Under the pieces are notes generated by a model. That model did no database searches. It saw only the letters and a program-made list of their open reading frames with translations, and was not told the origin of the DNA. This document shows positions 34,112 through 34,555 of a stretch of 34,555 nucleotides of DNA, piece after piece. The position numbers and the translations under genes are program-made. The stretch is taken from positions 1 through 34,555 of the forward strand of contig JACIZP010000333.1 of assembly GCA_014359355.1 (NCBI GenBank). The letters run 5' to 3'. Numbering within the stretch: position 1 is the stretch's first letter; every line of letters starts with the position of its first letter. The stretch comes from Calditrichota bacterium (GTDB taxonomy: Bacteria; Zhuqueibacterota; Zhuqueibacteria; JANLFK01; Oleimicrobiaceae).

Positions 34112-34555
34112 CTGCGGAGGGTGCGCAGCACTCGCCCCCTGTGGTCGTGGATGGTCACTTCCAGCGGCGTCTCGCCGGGTAGGGAGTGTGTGGCACAGGC
34201 GAAGCACGGGTCATAAGCCCGGAAGGCCATCTCCACCATGTTCAACAGGCCTCCGGATACTTCGCCGCCCTTGATCAGCCCCTTCGCCGCCTTCTCGATG
34301 GACATGGCAATGGCCGCGGCATTATTCACGGTCGCCACGATGAGGTTCGCTTTGGTGATGACGCCGCGCTCGTCGGTCTGGTAGTGGTGATAGAGCGTGC
34401 CGCGCGGTGCCTCCACCACGCCAATTCCTTCGGTGGGCGTCTCCGTAGGTATCGTGCGAATGTTGGGGTCGAGGATTTCTTCGTCCTGGGCCAGCTCCAA
34501 GAAGCGCTCGGCAGCGTAGAGCAGCTCAATCAGGCGCGCCCAGTGGTAGGCCAGC
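34108..34555 (-). CDS. [NiFe] hydrogenase large (alpha) subunit, C-terminal part
   Basis: The frame is open to the edge of the window, so about 149 C-terminal residues are seen. The metal-binding motif 'DPCFACATH' supplies the last two cysteine ligands of the [NiFe] centre. After the His there are 25 more residues, the removable tail of an unprocessed precursor. 'PTETPTEGIGVVEAPRGTLYHHY' region and 'VNNAAAIAMSIEKAAK' are family features; the DPCxxCATH form resembles cytoplasmic group 3 enzymes, though the small subunit and other genes are outside the window. The protease gene follows with a 4-base overlap. Confidence 0.93.
   Translation of the reverse strand, partial: LAYHWARLIELLYAAERFLELAQDEEILDPNIRTIPTETPTEGIGVVEAPRGTLYHHYQTDERGVITKANLIVATVNNAAAIAMSIEKAAKGLIKGGEVSGGLLNMVEMAFRAYDPCFACATHSLPGETPLEVTIHDHRGRVLRTLRR

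Overview
The window reads as a chromosomal piece of a moderately GC-rich, Gram-negative bacterium of the FCB superphylum (Bacteroidota/Calditrichota/KSB1-like). The main evidence is two secreted proteins that end in a type IX secretion (T9SS, Por) sorting domain with the YPNPF signature, found beside bacterial housekeeping genes. I cannot assign a genus. An uncultured KSB1-type lineage is a guess from the style of the sorting domain and the gene mix.

Layout. All genes from base 1 to 16439 lie on the + strand and all genes from 16544 to the end lie on the - strand, so the two halves converge at about 16.5 kb. The + half begins with the end of a T9SS-sorted beta-rich protein and its terminator. 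A pectin/galacturonate utilisation locus follows: T9SS-sorted family-9 pectate lyase, DUF4861 protein, KduI, KduD, a complete TRAP transporter (DctP-DctQ-DctM), UxaC, UxaE-type tagaturonate epimerase, an SDR of the fructuronate-reductase type, 6-phosphogluconate dehydrogenase, a LarA-family nickel-pincer racemase/epimerase homologue, and a HAD phosphatase-like protein.

How the genes work together. The lyase cuts pectate outside the cell. The TRAP system probably imports uronates. KduI and KduD process the unsaturated ends made by the lyase into 2-keto-3-deoxygluconate. Saturated galacturonate can pass through UxaC, UxaE and the SDR to D-mannonate. The usual next enzyme, mannonate dehydratase (UxuA), is not in the window. 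Its place is taken by a LarA homologue and Gnd. D-mannonate and D-gluconate are C2 epimers, and some LarA homologues are D-gluconate 2-epimerases. The locus may therefore encode an unusual route from galacturonate through mannonate and gluconate to 6-phosphogluconate and ribulose 5-phosphate. A gluconokinase would have to be encoded elsewhere. This is the most interesting proposal in the window, and it is an inference.

The - half is mostly core information processing. In transcription order it holds a [NiFe] hydrogenase large-subunit C-terminus and its maturation protease, tRNA-Arg(CCU), a membrane-anchored TPR protein, the long cluster rimP-nusA-infB-ylxP-rbfA-truB-ribF-rpsO-pnp-M16 peptidase-polysaccharide deacetylase, a MerR-type regulator whose 3' end runs into tRNA-Pro(GGG), a GT2 glycosyltransferase, a YqaA/VTT membrane protein, tRNA-Pro(CGG), and leuS. 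Several regulatory signals can be read directly: sigma70-like promoters (four of them with -35 and -10 hexamers 17 bp apart, plus one more inside the leuS leader), intrinsic terminators after both tRNA-Pro genes, a large stem-loop in the rpsO-pnp gap, and a terminator-like hairpin at the start of the rimP leader.
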